From positions 1-54,250 of the forward strand of contig CABVBU010000022.1 of the NCBI GenBank assembly GCA_902496665.1: 54,250 nucleotides of DNA. The letters run 5' to 3'. A program made the translations under genes and the position numbers. This document shows, piece by piece, positions 34,991-42,736 of the stretch; the stretch's first letter is position 1; each line of letters starts with the position of its first letter. Below the pieces are notes generated by a model, which was not told where the DNA came from, did not search any database, and saw only the letters and a program-made list of their open reading frames with translations. The stretch is from an uncultured Clostridium sp. Lineage in GTDB: Bacteria; Bacillota; Clostridia; Lachnospirales; Lachnospiraceae.

Positions 34991-36019
34991 ATGGAACCAT
35001 TTTATTATAATCACATGGACAAAGAACGACAGGCTGTTTACCGCGCCATGCAGCAGGGACTGTTAAGTCTGGCGGACTCATTCCAGATCCCCCGGATCGA
35101 CGGTCACGCCTTAAGCGATATTTTCTTTGAGCTCCGCCTTGACCACCCGGAGATTTTCTGGGTGTCCAGCTTTAAATACCGGTATTTCGCGGATTCCCCG
35201 AATCTGATATTCATCCCGGAATACCTTTTTGAGAAGAGCAAGATCAAAGACCACCAGAAAGCCATGAATGCCCGGGTGGAAAAGCTCGCAAGACCGGCGG
35301 CAAAGCTCCCGGAGCTGGAAAAGGAAAAGTATATCCACGATTTTATCTGTGAGAATATCCACTACGATAAACTGAAAAAGCCCTATTCCCATGAAATTAT
35401 CGGACCGTTGGGTCATGGTGTCGGCGTCTGCGAGGGAATTGCAAAGTCGGTCAAGATCCTCTGCGACGCGCTTGGAATCTGGTGTATGATCGCCTTATGC
35501 GGAAACAATCCGGAAAAAGGGATCAAGTACCGCCATACATGGAATATCGTGAAGATCGGTAAGACCTGCTATCATCTGGATGCCACCTTCGACAACAGCC
35601 TTGGAAAATGCGTTGAGACCGGCGGTGAGATCCGCTACGACTACTTCAATCTGGACGATAAGGCGGTCTTCCGCGACCATGAGCCGTTGATCGCCCCCGC
35701 CCCGGCCTGTACGGACGGCGACTATTTTTACTATAAGGAGAAAAAACTTTCCTTCACAAAGACGGAGGAAGTTTACAAGCGCTCCCTGCAGACTGCAAAG
35801 AAGAATAAAACACTCACATTCCACTGGCGCGGCGGCTACCTGACCCGTGAGGTCCTGAAAGAACTCATTGAACTTATCGAAAAAGCCGGAACCGAGCAGA
35901 ACAAGACCGCCCACATCCAGCTCAACTGGCCTCAGGCAGTTCTGCGGATCCATTATACGGATGAAAGATCCCAGGCTGTCGTCACCATGGAAGAAGCCAA
36001 TGAGGGGGAAGAGTCCTGA
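34991..36019 (+). CDS. Transglutaminase-like (cysteine protease fold) protein
   Basis: This 342-residue protein has a central transglutaminase-like domain. The catalytic triad is readable: Cys at 147 (GVGVCEGIAKS), His near 181 (RHTWNIVKI) and Asp near 196 (YHLDATFD). There is no signal peptide or membrane segment, so it appears cytoplasmic, unlike many relatives that act on the cell wall. The N-terminal helical region (1-110) and the C-terminal region (250-342) are unassigned. It is a single gene with a TATACT -10 near 34950 and a terminator at 36128. The reaction may be peptide hydrolysis rather than cross-linking. Confidence 0.8.
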   Translation: MEPFYYNHMDKERQAVYRAMQQGLLSLADSFQIPRIDGHALSDIFFELRLDHPEIFWVSSFKYRYFADSPNLIFIPEYLFEKSKIKDHQKAMNARVEKLARPAAKLPELEKEKYIHDFICENIHYDKLKKPYSHEIIGPLGHGVGVCEGIAKSVKILCDALGIWCMIALCGNNPEKGIKYRHTWNIVKIGKTCYHLDATFDNSLGKCVETGGEIRYDYFNLDDKAVFRDHEPLIAPAPACTDGDYFYYKEKKLSFTKTEEVYKRSLQTAKKNKTLTFHWRGGYLTREVLKELIELIEKAGTEQNKTAHIQLNWPQAVLRIHYTDERSQAVVTMEEANEGEES

Positions 36020-36127
36020 TCTCGTTACTCCACATAGATAAGGATTTCCGAACTGAAAAGTCTGCATGCTGCAGCGGTGGCATTAGACACTGACGATCCA
36101 GAACGAAAAAAGAACATATAAATTTTC

Positions 36128-36165
36128 GACAGCATATTTACATGCTGTCTTTTTTTGCTTATAAT
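36128..36165 (+). promoter_or_regulatory. Terminator of the transglutaminase gene with an embedded promoter for the permease gene
   Basis: GACAGCAT (36128-36135) pairs with ATGCTGTC (36142-36149) and is followed by seven T, a clear terminator. The same bases hold TTTACA (36137-36142) as a -35 in the hairpin loop, a 17-base spacer running through the T run, and a perfect TATAAT (36160-36165). Confidence 0.8.
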
Positions 36166-36171
36166 GACGGT

Positions 36172-36302
36172 ACAAAAAATAATCACTGTTAATAAGTGAA
36201 CCTGACGATGGCAATAGCGCCGGAATTCAGGTGGGACAGTGGAAAATTACGGCTGTGCATACACAGGCAGCTGAAAAAATTTACATCAGGGGAGAAAAAC
36301 GT
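36172..36302 (+). promoter_or_regulatory. Structured leader of the NCS2 permease gene
   Basis: The leader can fold into ACCTGA/TCAGGT (about 36200-36232) around a GGC/GCC hairpin, and CTGTG-CATA-CACAG (about 36253-36266), ahead of GGGGAG and the ATG. It does not match the purine riboswitch core as I know it. It may be a structured regulatory RNA or chance folding. Confidence 0.4.
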
Positions 36303-37700
36303 ATGGGAAAAGAAAAGATAACGGATCAGGCGATGTATGATTTCTATGGAAAAATGCCGTTGAAACGTGCGATTCCACTTGGACTCCAGCATGTGTTGGC
36401 GATGTTTGTCGGAAACCTGACCCCGCTTCTTATTATCTGCGGCGCATGCGGAATCAGTGGAAGCGAGGAGTTCGCCCATCTTCAGGTCTGTCTTTTACAG
36501 AACGCGATGTTTGTAGCGGGAGTTGTGACTCTGGTCCAGCTCTATGCGATCGGTCCGATCGGAGGTAAAGTTCCGATCATCATGGGAACCAGCTCCGGTT
36601 TCATCGGAGTTTTCAAGAGTGTGGCGGACACTATGGGCGGCGGACTCGCCACCTATGGCGCGATCATGGGCGCGTCAATTCTCGGCGGTCTTTTTGAGAG
36701 TGTTCTCGGATTCTTTATCAAGCCGCTGCGTAAATTTTTCCCGGCAGTTGTAACGGGAACGGTTGTATTGTCCATCGGACTGTCCCTGATCTCCGTCGGA
36801 ATCAATTCTTTCGGCGGCGGAAGCGGCGCGAAGGACTTTGGCTCTATGGAGAACCTTCTCCTGGCGATCTTTGTCCTTGTGGTGATCCTTATTGTGAAAC
36901 ACTGGACCAACGGAATGGCAAGCAACTCCGCAATTCTCATCGGAATCATTGCGGGATATATTGCGGCATTTGTTATGAGCCTGGTTCTTCCGACAACGGG
37001 AATCACGGCAGACGGAGCTGAGTACACGAAAGCATGGGTACTGAACTGGGATAAAGTCGCCCAGGCAAGCTGGATCAGCATTCCGGAATTTCTTCCGGTG
37101 AAGCCGGTGTTTGATGCACGTGCCATCGCGCCGATCCTCATCATGTTTATCGTAACCGCTGTTGAGACCGTCGGAGATATCTCTGGTGTTATTGAAGGCG
37201 GAATGAACCGTGAGGCGACAGACAAGGAGCTTTCCGGCGGCGTGATCTGCGACGGTATCGGATCTTCTTTCGCGGCACTGTTTGGAATTCTTCCGAATAC
37301 TTCCTTCAGCCAGAACGTCGGACTGGTTACGATGACAAAAGTAGTGAACCGTACCGCTCTCGCGACAGGCGCAGTATTCCTGATCCTCTGCGGTCTTGTT
37401 CCGAAGCTGGGCGCCATCGTTTCTATTATGCCGCAGGCTGTTCTCGGCGGCGCGGCCGTTATGATGTTTTCATCCATCGTGATCAGCGGAATCCAGCTGA
37501 TCACAAAGGAGAAGATGACAGCGAAGAACCTGACTATCGTTTCTGTAGCGCTTGGAGTTGGTTATGGAATGGGAGCGAACACGGCAATCTTAGCTCAGAC
37601 CCCGCAGGCGGTCCAGCTGATCTTCGGCGGTTCCGGAATTGTTCCGGCGGCTATGGTTGCGATTTTGTTGAATATTGTGCTTCCGAATGAAAAAAAATGA
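36303..37700 (+). CDS. NCS2-family nucleobase permease (xanthine/urate type)
   Basis: This 465-residue transporter has about 12-14 hydrophobic segments and the NCS2 signatures: QHVLAMFVGNLTPLL with the functional QH near residue 28, an acidic residue in TAVETVGDISG near 283, and the NAT motif QNVGLVTMTKVVNR near 338. The NAT motif form and the DISG segment favour the xanthine/uric acid branch over uracil. ATG 36303 has GGGGAG upstream; the frame extends back without family sequence. It is convergent with the molybdenum genes and would supply purine to the hydroxylase encoded at 42.7-46.4 kb. Confidence 0.9.
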   Translation: MGKEKITDQAMYDFYGKMPLKRAIPLGLQHVLAMFVGNLTPLLIICGACGISGSEEFAHLQVCLLQNAMFVAGVVTLVQLYAIGPIGGKVPIIMGTSSGFIGVFKSVADTMGGGLATYGAIMGASILGGLFESVLGFFIKPLRKFFPAVVTGTVVLSIGLSLISVGINSFGGGSGAKDFGSMENLLLAIFVLVVILIVKHWTNGMASNSAILIGIIAGYIAAFVMSLVLPTTGITADGAEYTKAWVLNWDKVAQASWISIPEFLPVKPVFDARAIAPILIMFIVTAVETVGDISGVIEGGMNREATDKELSGGVICDGIGSSFAALFGILPNTSFSQNVGLVTMTKVVNRTALATGAVFLILCGLVPKLGAIVSIMPQAVLGGAAVMMFSSIVISGIQLITKEKMTAKNLTIVSVALGVGYGMGANTAILAQTPQAVQLIFGGSGIVPAAMVAILLNIVLPNEKK

Positions 37701-37805
37701 TGGGATTTGCGCTGAACGATTATAAAATACTTGAAATCGTTAAAATGGCCCGATCGAGTACGTTGAAAGTTTTTTGATAAGAAAATCTGTGCGCAGGGTT
37801 AATAA

Positions 37806-37867
37806 AAAAGCGGAATTTATCCGGGCGATACCAAGGTGTCGCTTACCGGTTAAATTCCGCTTTTTTT
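37806..37867. terminator. Bidirectional terminator between permease and mocA fusion gene
   Basis: AAAAGCGGAATTTA (37806-37819) pairs with TAAATTCCGCTTTT (about 37851-37864), with CCGG/CCGG and GCGATACC/GGTGTCGC inside. T runs flank both sides. The right arm also encodes the last residues and stop of the leftward gene. Confidence 0.93.
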
Positions 37868-39078
37868 AGTTGCTCCAGTTCTGCCGGGGTGTCCGCGTCA
37901 GCGAGTTCCAGAGGATCACCTGCGGGGAAATACCGGACAACGTCGGGATATTTTTTCAGCAGTACATTGCCGCCGTGATTGTCCGGGAGTGTGAGAAGCT
38001 CCTCAAAATATCGGTTTCCGAAAAGAATTGGGTTTCCAGGAATTATAGAATCATCCTCAGAGATAGCTGTCAGGCGGAAAATAGGAGAGGCAGTTTGATA
38101 ATACTGCGAAAATGTTATTACCATAGCTTCAAGTGTCTCTCTTGTTAACAGCGGCTGATCCCCCAGCGCAAACATACACCCCGCAAGTTCCGGATATTCC
38201 TTCAATAAGGCAGAAACTCCAAGATGGACCGTGTGGTTTCTGTAGGGCATTGCATGCAGAAGGACCGGAATCTTTCGCTCTCGACAGAATACTTCAACTT
38301 CCCTGGATCTCGTCACAACGATCCGGGCAGCAAAGAGTGCACCGTCGGTGGCGGATAGGATCTGGGAGATCATCGGCTTTCCATTGAAATCTGCCATAAG
38401 TTTGTTGGAGCCAAACCTTTTTCCAAGCCCGGATGCCATGATCACGCATCCGACGGGCAGAAGCGGATGATCCAGGTCATACACGAACACGTCGTTCCGT
38501 GCCCGCAGTGCGTCGAGAAACGGTGTGGACTGGCTGCGGAGAACAGCGATGACATGTTTCTGGTCAAAAAGACGGAAAACAGCATCGCAGAATTCTGGGC
38601 AGGAGCTTTCCAGATAGCCGAGTTCGTCGATTACCACCCATTGGGAAGCGGACTCAATGGCGCGGGTTATAGAAGTGATGCCGAGACCAAGGAAGCCGTC
38701 CATGTCCGGTGTCATTTGGTTGCCGGATCGTTGAGCATCAGGATACGCAGAATCAGCAGCACAAGCTTTTTGTACAAAATTATCTGCAGAGAAATTTGGA
38801 ACAGCGAGGGACTTATGTGGATGGTAGGATCCGATTCTCGCAGTTTCACCAGTAAGATTATCTGTCAATTCCACACGGTCGCGCGGAAACGCCTGGGTTG
38901 TAAATCCAGGAAATGGTTCTGAATCAGAAAAGTACGGCAATGCCAGAATTTCCCGCAGCAGCGTGCTCTTCCCGATTCCACGGCTGCCGGTTATGACCAA
39001 ATGTCGTTTTGGGGGAATACACGCAGTTGCCGCAGTTCCAGACACAGATTTATTCCCTTTCCGCTCCCCCTTCTGCAT
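37843..39078 (-). CDS. Fusion of THEP1-type P-loop NTPase and MocA-like molybdopterin cytidylyltransferase
   Basis: This protein of about 411 residues has two domains. Near its start is a P-loop NTPase (ITGSRGIGKSTLL; Walker B VVIDELG; then AVLRSQSTPF) resembling the THEP1/NTPase_1 family. From about residue 215, a MobA/MocA-like nucleotidyltransferase follows (VIMASGLGKRFGSNKLM, then FALGDQPLL). MocA adds CMP to molybdopterin, giving the cofactor form used by xanthine-dehydrogenase-family enzymes, such as the one encoded nearby. The start is uncertain: ATG 39078 overlaps modE by 29 bases, and GTG 39045, just after the modE stop and 9 bases past AAAGGG, is a good alternative. The NTPase's role is unknown. 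Confidence 0.82.
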   Translation of the reverse strand: MQKGERKGNKSVSGTAATACIPPKRHLVITGSRGIGKSTLLREILALPYFSDSEPFPGFTTQAFPRDRVELTDNLTGETARIGSYHPHKSLAVPNFSADNFVQKACAADSAYPDAQRSGNQMTPDMDGFLGLGITSITRAIESASQWVVIDELGYLESSCPEFCDAVFRLFDQKHVIAVLRSQSTPFLDALRARNDVFVYDLDHPLLPVGCVIMASGLGKRFGSNKLMADFNGKPMISQILSATDGALFAARIVVTRSREVEVFCRERKIPVLLHAMPYRNHTVHLGVSALLKEYPELAGCMFALGDQPLLTRETLEAMVITFSQYYQTASPIFRLTAISEDDSIIPGNPILFGNRYFEELLTLPDNHGGNVLLKKYPDVVRYFPAGDPLELADADTPAELEQLKKAEFNR

Positions 39079-39412
39079 ATTTAGAAAAGATCTGAGTATA
39101 GAGCTCGCGGCTGCTCTGAATACAGGCGTCACGGTAGGTTTCATAGTCATGTAAAAACTCCTTTGCTTCCGGCGTCAGGACACTTCCGCCGCCTCCTTTT
39201 CCGCCGATCCGACGGGCAGTGAGCGGAAAACCGAGATTCTTTTCGGCACGTTTCATGATGGAAAGCGCCTTCGTGTATGCCATCCCCATAGAGATCGCCG
39301 CCGCCCGCAGCGAACCGGTCTCCTCGATCAGATGGATCAAGCGGCAGGGACCTTCACCGAAGAACCGGAGATGATCATCATCGCAGAGAAAAACACGGAT
39401 GTCGGATATCAT
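39050..39412 (-). CDS. modE: ModE-family regulator consisting of the DNA-binding domain only
   Basis: This 120-residue protein matches the N-terminal winged helix of ModE: FGEGPCRLIHLIEETGSLRAAA, AYTKALSIMKRAE, and the wing with RRIGGKGGGGSVLT. The C-terminal molybdate-binding Mop/TOBE domains of E. coli ModE are absent, so how it senses molybdate is unclear. ATG 39412 has AAGGTG upstream. Downstream it overlaps, or ends five bases before, the NTPase-MocA gene. Its upstream region is interrupted by a MITE 38 bases from the start codon. A ModE-type operator lies in the importer/hydroxylase promoter region, 3.2 kb away. Confidence 0.88.
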   Translation of the reverse strand: MISDIRVFLCDDDHLRFFGEGPCRLIHLIEETGSLRAAAISMGMAYTKALSIMKRAEKNLGFPLTARRIGGKGGGGSVLTPEAKEFLHDYETYRDACIQSSRELYTQIFSKYAEGGAERE

Positions 39413-39449
39413 GGAGAACACCTTCTTTCAAGAATTATTATGATCATAA

Positions 39450-39582
39450 GTAACTGTTCAGTAGGTCTGCGCACTTGCTGCGCTGACCGTAAGAAAACAT
39501 AGGCTGGAAGGCAAAAATCCCATCAGCGAAGCTGATTTGGAATGGATTTTTGCACGTAACTATGAAGGTACTGAACAGTTAC
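39450..39582. mobile_element. MITE family B, intact copy
   Basis: This 133-bp non-coding element has perfect 14-bp terminal inverted repeats, GTAACTGTTCAGTA (39450-39463) and TACTGAACAGTTAC (39569-39582). It is flanked on both sides by CATAA (39445-39449 and 39583-39587), a perfect 5-bp target duplication. An internal hairpin CATCAGC-GAA-GCTGAT and nearby AATCCC/GGATTT arms add structure. It encodes no protein and would need a transposase in trans. On the minus strand it offers a possible promoter toward modE, TTGCCT (39509-39514), 17 bases, TACGGT (39486-39491). Confidence 0.88.
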
Positions 39583-39657
39583 CATAATATCATAAAAGCC
39601 AATCTGGAAACAGCAAAATTATTCAGCACTGCGGGAGAAAGAGCCACAGCAGAATGA

Positions 39658-40461
39658 TTACAGAAGGGGAAGCAGGATGAGCCGCTTATGGTTCGCGTTT
39701 TCCGGATCCGCAGCTTCAACAAGTCTTACCGCCCCATAAATTTCAGAAAACGCCTTTTCCATATCCTGGACAGAGTCAGTTTTCGGCTGCAGCGTGCAGA
39801 TCAGGCGGCCATCGTTCAAAAGCATCAGCGTGTCGCAGCAGGCAAGCGCCAGAACCGGGTCATGAAGGCAGATCAGACCAGCTTTTTCAGGACTCTCGTG
39901 CACCAATTCCACGATCATCCGCACCATCCGGTACTTATTTCCGAGATCCAGCGAACTGTCCGGCTCGTCGAAGAGCAGCAGCTTCGTGTCTTCCACCAGC
40001 GTCCGGGCCAGGATCACTAACTGCTTTTCTCCGCCGCTGAGCGTCAGATAATCCCGGTCTGCGAGACCAGAGATTCCAACCTGCTCCAGTGCCCGGAGCG
40101 CCGCCGCTCTCATATCCGCGGACGGCTGGTTGAGCAGCTTTAACTTTGAATAAAATCCCATCAGCACCACATCTATGACACTCATGGAGATCGAGATCCC
40201 GCTCTGCTGCGGAATATAGCTGACCCGCCGTGCCAGTTCCTTTGAACGCAGTCCGGCGAGCTCAGCACCTTCAAGAAAAACATGCCCGTCATGGGGCAAT
40301 TCCCCGCAGATGGCCCGGAGAAGTGTGGTTTTTCCACTTCCGTTCGGCCCCAGAAGTCCGATCACACGCCCCGGTGCATCAACAGAAAATGAGACATGAT
40401 CCAGGATCCGCCGTCCGCCGAGACAGAGGGAGATATCCTGAACAGAGAAAAAATCGGCCAT
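39658..40461 (-). CDS. FepC/BtuD-type ABC transporter ATPase, MolC-like
   Basis: This 267-residue ATPase of a type II (BtuCD-like) importer shows Walker A (GPNGSGKTT near residue 37), Q loop (YIPQQSG), signature LSGGEKQL near 142, Walker B (LLLFDEPDSSLD) and the switch His (CLHDPVLA). By family alone it could serve iron-siderophore, cobalamin or oxyanion uptake. Its position, with ModE, a MocA fusion and a molybdenum hydroxylase, favours a molybdate or tungstate importer like Haemophilus MolBCA. It begins six bases after the permease stop; the operon ends here. Confidence 0.85.
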   Translation of the reverse strand: MADFFSVQDISLCLGGRRILDHVSFSVDAPGRVIGLLGPNGSGKTTLLRAICGELPHDGHVFLEGAELAGLRSKELARRVSYIPQQSGISISMSVIDVVLMGFYSKLKLLNQPSADMRAAALRALEQVGISGLADRDYLTLSGGEKQLVILARTLVEDTKLLLFDEPDSSLDLGNKYRMVRMIVELVHESPEKAGLICLHDPVLALACCDTLMLLNDGRLICTLQPKTDSVQDMEKAFSEIYGAVRLVEAADPENANHKRLILLPLL

Positions 40462-40467
40462 TTTGGC

Positions 40468-41478
40468 TCAGCGCCTCCTTTCTGTGAGAATCAGATAGAT
40501 CAAAAACGGTGCCCCGAGAAGCGATGTGAAGATACTCACAGGCAGTTCCACCGCAGCCAGGGATTTTGCCAACACGTCAGCAGTGAGCATCAGGACACTG
40601 CCGATGATCCCGCTTAAAAGACAGGATGACCGCTTGTTATGCCCGGTGAGAAGCCTTGCCGTGTGCGGGGCGAGAAGGCCGATAAAGCTGATAAGCCCCG
40701 TGACGCTGACCGCGGCAGCCACCGTGAGTGTCGCAAGGAAAAGCACGAAAAACCTGGTCCGCTGGACCGAGACACCCAGCATTCGCGCCTCGTCCTCCCG
40801 CACCGACAGCGCCAGCACATGGCGGTGGAGCAGGAAAATAACGGTGGAGCTGAACAGAATGATCACAACAGGGAACGGGATCTTCGAGGCAGTGACGCCC
40901 GCAAGACTTCCCATGATCCAGTACTCGATGGAAGCCAGCTGTTTTTCCGGATCCGCCATGAGCTTCAGCACCATGAGAAATGTCTGCGCCAAGGCGTGGA
41001 CGGCGATCCCCGCGAGAACAATGGAAGAGTGTTCCTTCACTGGGGAAAGGGCGGTGAGTCCAAGGGACAGACAGACTGCGAGAAGTCCGCCGATAAACGC
41101 GAAGACCGTGGTGGACGGCGCCGCAGCGGAGACAAACAAAATCGCAAAGGCGGCGCCCGCACTGGCACCGGAAGAGACGCCGATGATATCAGGGGACGCC
41201 AGGGGATTCCGGAAGACCGTCTGGTAGACGAATCCGGCCACACCGAGGCCAAAGCCGCCGACGAGCCCCATGAGGGCGCGGGGCAGGCGGAGTACGGTGA
41301 ATGTCCGGACCGCCATCGGTTCCCCAGCGCGAAGATCCGCCAGGGAGATCGGGTATTTTCCGATAGCCAGCGCTGCAACAAAGGCGATGACAAGAAATGT
41401 CATCGCCAGAGTTAAAATTGCCATTGTCCGGTTAGGATCAGTCTGCGCTTTCCGGAGTGAAGTCATAGAAAGTCTCAT
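40468..41478 (-). CDS. FecCD-family ABC transporter permease, MolB-like
   Basis: This permease of up to 336 residues has about ten hydrophobic segments and FecCD-family signatures: LPRALMGLVGGFGLGVAGFVYQTVFRNPLA split over the first third (PRALMG, NPLASPDIIGVSSGA) and a GLISFIGLLAPH segment near 275. Such permeases form the inner-membrane channel of type II importers. The start is uncertain. ATG 41478 and 41466 overlap the binding protein gene; ATG 41424 lies just beyond its stop. It is the second gene of the importer operon. Confidence 0.88.
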   Translation of the reverse strand: MRLSMTSLRKAQTDPNRTMAILTLAMTFLVIAFVAALAIGKYPISLADLRAGEPMAVRTFTVLRLPRALMGLVGGFGLGVAGFVYQTVFRNPLASPDIIGVSSGASAGAAFAILFVSAAAPSTTVFAFIGGLLAVCLSLGLTALSPVKEHSSIVLAGIAVHALAQTFLMVLKLMADPEKQLASIEYWIMGSLAGVTASKIPFPVVIILFSSTVIFLLHRHVLALSVREDEARMLGVSVQRTRFFVLFLATLTVAAAVSVTGLISFIGLLAPHTARLLTGHNKRSSCLLSGIIGSVLMLTADVLAKSLAAVELPVSIFTSLLGAPFLIYLILTERRR

Positions 41479-42541
41479 AGAAATTCTTTTCGGCAGTCTT
41501 GAAATCGTCTTCAGTTACAACGTCCGGGTGAAGAACGGAAGCGACATAGTAGCTTCCTAAAAAGCTTGCCGGTACCGGGGAGTCGAGAGCTTCGATGTCG
41601 CTCGGGATCTGGGCAACATGTCCCTCTTTTACAGCTGTGCAGTCAGCGAGAGCGGAATCGTTCAGAACGGAGTCAACATCGTAGTCAGCGTCAGCAGCGA
41701 GAACGATGTAGTCCGGGTTCCAGGAGAGGATCTGCTCGTAGGAAGTGTCTGCCCAGTATGTATCTGTGATGTCGGAAGCCGCGTTCACGCCGCCGGCGTT
41801 CTCGATCAGAGTGGACTGGTACATCTCCGGACCAGCGGTCTGTAACAGGGCGCTGTTGCCTGCAAGGTATACGGACGGAGTCTCAGCGCCGTCGAGGGAT
41901 TTCTTTAAGCTCTCAAGGGCGTCGGAGATCCAGTACTCCAGCTCCTGGCCTTTCTCAGCTACGTTTGCGGCTGTGGAGATCATGTCAATGGTTTCGAATA
42001 ACTTTGTCTGGTCTTCCGGATTTACAGCGATCACGGTGAGACCAAGCTCTTCCATAGCCGGGATGGAATCCTTTAACTTTGTCGGAACGATCACAAGGTC
42101 CGGCTTTAATGCGGCACAGCCCTCAAGGTCGAACTCTTTCGCTGTTCCGACGGATGGGAGCTCTGTGAGTTCCGGAGCGCTTAATTTGTAGATGTTTCTC
42201 TTGTCAGCCTTTGCCTCAACGCCGACTAACTGGTCGTTGAGACCAAGGGCGATCATCAGGCTTGTGGAGATATAGTAGCCGCTGACAAAGGATTCCGGCT
42301 GCTTCTCGATCGTAACCTCACGGCCAAGGTGGTCTGTGATGGTGACCGGATATTCGACGGTCAGGTCAGCTGCAGCTGCAGATGTCTCGGCAGCGGATTC
42401 GGATGCGGCTTTTGTGGTAACTTCAGCAGTTGTCTCAGCTGCGGTTGTCGTGGATGCAGTGCTGTTTCCACATGCAGTCGTGCTCACGGATAATGCGAGA
42501 GCTAAGAGCAGAGCGGAAAGCTTCTTGAGATTTTTTTTCAT
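41438..42541 (-). CDS. Lipoprotein substrate-binding protein of the FecCD-type importer, MolA-like
   Basis: This 367-residue protein has a Lys-rich lipoprotein signal with lipobox ending at Cys 24 (STTACG), then a Thr/Ala-rich linker (25-60), then a class III (BtuF/FepB-type) binding domain beginning VTITDHLGREVTI. It is anchored on the outer face of the membrane and hands its ligand to the permease. These domains bind iron chelates, cobalamin or, in MolA, molybdate and tungstate. The molybdenum gene setting and the ModE-type operator at 42581-42604, immediately upstream, argue for the oxyanion. It is the first gene of the operon. Confidence 0.87.
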   Translation of the reverse strand: MKKNLKKLSALLLALALSVSTTACGNSTASTTTAAETTAEVTTKAASESAAETSAAAADLTVEYPVTITDHLGREVTIEKQPESFVSGYYISTSLMIALGLNDQLVGVEAKADKRNIYKLSAPELTELPSVGTAKEFDLEGCAALKPDLVIVPTKLKDSIPAMEELGLTVIAVNPEDQTKLFETIDMISTAANVAEKGQELEYWISDALESLKKSLDGAETPSVYLAGNSALLQTAGPEMYQSTLIENAGGVNAASDITDTYWADTSYEQILSWNPDYIVLAADADYDVDSVLNDSALADCTAVKEGHVAQIPSDIEALDSPVPASFLGSYYVASVLHPDVVTEDDFKTAEKNFYETFYDFTPESAD

Positions 42542-42580
42542 GATCTTTTGTCCTCTTTCAATATTTTTGTGTTGAAATTT

Positions 42581-42604
42581 CGTTATGTTTTTCCAACTAC
42601 AACG
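42581..42604. promoter_or_regulatory. ModE-type operator in the importer/hydroxylase intergenic region
   Basis: Half sites CGTTATGTT and CTACAACG span 24 bp, the same span as the E. coli modA operator as I recall it (CGTTATATT...TACATAACG). On the minus strand a TATAAT (42607-42612) ends two bases before it, so it covers the likely start site of the importer transcript, as for a repressor. For the rightward hydroxylase operon, with an extended -10 TGTTAAAAT at 42624-42631, its centre lies near -45, as for an activator. Confidence 0.75.
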
Positions 42605-42736
42605 GAATTATAACAGAAAGTATGTTAAAATAAAAGTATATTTTTACAACTGTTCGATAGGGATTACACGCTTGTCTGCGCAGGATGTGAAAATGCTGGA
42701 CAGATATGAAGTTTTTGTAGCGACAAGGAGCAAAGA

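Noticed and set aside
36172..36302. Purine riboswitch before the permease gene
   Set aside because: The conserved three-way junction core sequences of the purine class are not present.
39658..42541. Importer called as a siderophore or heme uptake system from family membership alone
   Set aside because: The family is broad; ModE, the MocA fusion and the ModE-type operator make an oxyanion the better inference, though not certain.
42542..42736. Molybdenum cofactor riboswitch between importer and hydroxylase genes
   Set aside because: No extended structured element is seen; the region is AT-rich promoter sequence with a protein operator.
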